Origin: an uncultured Bacteroidales bacterium
Lineage (GTDB): Bacteria; Bacteroidota; Bacteroidia; Bacteroidales; WCHB1-69
Direction: 5' to 3'
DNA length: 6,138 nt
NCBI GenBank assembly: GCA_900321845.1
Contig: ONXT01000083.1
Coordinates: 1 to 6,138, forward strand
Position 1 is the first letter of the stretch. Every line of letters begins with the position of its first letter. The translations under genes were made by a program, and so were the position numbers. Shown piece after piece: positions 6,067 through 6,138 of the stretch. Below the pieces are notes generated by a model. That model saw only the letters and a list, made by a program, of their open reading frames with translations, made no database searches and was not told the DNA's origin.

Positions 6067-6138
6067 GTGAGTTTGATTCATCATCCTCGTTTTGTAGCTA
6101 TAAAGAATTGGATTACACGCACTTTGGGAAGAAACACC
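6067..6138 (+). CDS. Possible start of an unrecognised gene running off the right edge (partial)
   Basis: Downstream of the promoter a GTG at 6067 opens a frame with no stop to the end of the window (24 codons). The product would begin VSLIHHPRFVAIKNW and then continue basic and uncharged (ITRTLGRNT). The implied leader from the predicted transcription start is about 15 nt, short but plausible. There is no Shine-Dalgarno sequence, as elsewhere in this window, and no ATG in the region. A second forward frame, beginning at the GTC at 6049, is also open to the edge (VENPYRREFDS...), so the frame choice is uncertain. The real start could also lie beyond the window, leaving this as a leader. I recognise no family. 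Confidence 0.28.
   Translation, partial: MSLIHHPRFVAIKNWITRTLGRNT

Noticed and set aside
6046..6138. tRNA or riboswitch downstream of the promoter
   Set aside because: I could find no cloverleaf arms, T-loop sequence or stable paired elements in these bases.

Overview
The window is a compact, single-strand (+) stretch of a Bacteroidota chromosome, most likely of the order Bacteroidales or a close relative. Three things point there. The secreted subtilase ends in a type IX secretion (T9SS) type A sorting domain, a system confined to this phylum. The one clear promoter matches the Bacteroidota form (TTG, 19-nt spacer, TAnnTTTG). None of the starts has a recognisable Shine-Dalgarno sequence. 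The FtsE-like protein and the last residues of GyrB also look like their Bacteroidales counterparts. I cannot name a genus from the sequence alone.

Layout, left to right: the 3' end of gyrB (1-134); an FtsE-type ABC ATPase (146-856); a family 2 glycosyltransferase (859-1755); a subtilisin-like T9SS cargo protease (1752-3629); xseB, the small subunit of exonuclease VII (3631-3828); a class I O-methyltransferase of the TrmR/caffeoyl-CoA-OMT type (3831-4475); trmD (4477-5148); and nfo, endonuclease IV (5185-6027). A textbook Bacteroidota promoter straddles the nfo stop codon (6016-6045). It is followed by about 90 bases that may hold the start of another gene running off the right edge.

From ftsE to trmD every junction is a 1-2 nt gap or a 4-nt overlap, and ftsE is only 11 nt after gyrB, so gyrB through trmD very probably form one transcription unit with translational coupling. 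The 36-nt gap before nfo contains no terminator or promoter that I can see, so nfo is probably the last gene of the same unit. The members have mixed roles: DNA topology and repair (gyrB, xseB, nfo), tRNA anticodon-loop modification (trmD and probably the O-methyltransferase), and the cell envelope (FtsE, glycosyltransferase, secreted protease). No gene-free stretch exceeds 300 bases.

I find no mobile element, CRISPR array, structural RNA gene, or convincing undescribed system. The points worth a second look are the secreted protease (HATH instead of HGTH, no propeptide, large insert) in a housekeeping operon, xseB without xseA beside it, FtsE without FtsX, the paired tRNA methyltransferases, and the promoter with its unknown downstream gene at the right edge.
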